5,970 nt of DNA. Origin: Anaerolineaceae bacterium. Its GTDB lineage: Bacteria; Chloroflexota; Anaerolineae; Anaerolineales; Anaerolineaceae. The translations under genes and the position numbers were made by a program. This document shows, one piece after another, positions 5,775-5,970 of the stretch (positions are counted from its first letter, which is position 1; each line of letters opens with the position of its first letter). Below the pieces are notes generated by a model. The model did not search any database and was not told the origin of the DNA. It worked only from the letters and a program-made list of their open reading frames with translations. The DNA lies in NCBI GenBank assembly GCA_003448875.1, contig DLXG01000084.1, positions 1 to 5,970 of the forward strand, written 5' to 3'.

Positions 5775-5970
5775 ATGGTTACAATTGTTGCAGATACAAC
5801 TTCCAGCATTCCTGTTGCTCAAGCCGAGGAACTGGGTATACCGTACATCCCTCAAATCATTATATTCGGTAACGAAACCTATCGCGATGACACTGAAATG
5901 GATAGTAAAACCTTCCTGAAGAGACTGCGTGAGTCAACCAGCCTGCCAAAAACCGCTGCCCCTCCGCCGG
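5775..5970 (+). CDS. DegV family protein (fatty-acid-binding, 5' part)
   Basis: The first 65 residues are visible and the gene continues past the right edge. The N-terminus 'MVTIVADTTSSIP' with 'AEELGIPYIPQIIIFGNETYRDD' is characteristic of the DegV family, whose members bind a fatty acid; in Firmicutes the related FakB proteins present it to the kinase FakA for phosphorylation. The segment 'LPKTAAPPP' at 57-65 occupies the place of the usual T-S-Q-P motif that contacts the fatty-acid carboxylate. Here Thr60 is kept but the following Ser-Gln is Ala-Ala. The ATG at 5775 is well supported by GAAAGGA (5762-5768), 6 nt upstream. It follows the terminator, so it should have its own promoter; whether a fakA-like partner follows cannot be seen. 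Confidence 0.9.
   Translation, partial: MVTIVADTTSSIPVAQAEELGIPYIPQIIIFGNETYRDDTEMDSKTFLKRLRESTSLPKTAAPPP

Noticed and set aside
1..5970. CRISPR arrays, insertion sequences, tRNA or rRNA genes, attachment sites
   Set aside because: No direct-repeat array, transposase motif, tRNA cloverleaf or rRNA-like segment was seen, and there is no gene-free stretch above about 110 bp.

Overview
This 6 kb window is ordinary bacterial chromosome: eight genes (the first and last cut by the window edges), very short gaps and no mobile element, CRISPR array or RNA gene. The content points to a Chloroflexota bacterium, probably of the Anaerolineae. The main reasons are a secreted SH3-like protein with a Pro/Thr-rich linker and a C-terminal membrane segment, a small protein ending in two zinc ribbons, a class V aminotransferase of the isopenicillin N epimerase type, and moderate G+C. 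This placement is inferred from gene style, not from a marker gene.

Layout. Positions 1-2165 (+) look like one operon: the 3' end of a PLP-dependent class V aminotransferase, a patatin-like phospholipase with an excellent ribosome binding site, a 75-residue protein with two membrane helices, and a phospholipase/carboxylesterase-type alpha/beta hydrolase whose start overlaps the gene before it. The operon meets a leftward gene for a membrane-anchored extracytoplasmic SH3-like protein (2162-2785), and the two stop codons overlap by 4 bp. That gene diverges across only 30 bp from a rightward zinc-ribbon gene (2816-3433). The zinc-ribbon gene in turn runs tail to tail, 1 bp apart, into leftward zwf, glucose-6-phosphate dehydrogenase (3435-4937). 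A 111-bp divergent control region (4938-5048) separates zwf from a nitroreductase-family flavoprotein (5049-5684). That gene ends in a clear intrinsic terminator, followed by the 5' part of a DegV-family fatty-acid-binding protein (5775 to the end).

Functionally there are two lipid/ester-hydrolysis genes in one operon, an NADPH-producing enzyme back to back with a probable NAD(P)H-consuming flavoenzyme, and a fatty-acid-binding protein. The most interesting regulatory signal is an 18-bp element at 4980-4997 between zwf and the nitroreductase gene. It resembles the binding site of the NADH-sensing repressor Rex and would couple both genes to redox state. The least understood coding material is the 75-residue membrane protein and the N-terminal part of the zinc-ribbon protein. 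I found no convincing evidence of a wholly new multi-gene system.
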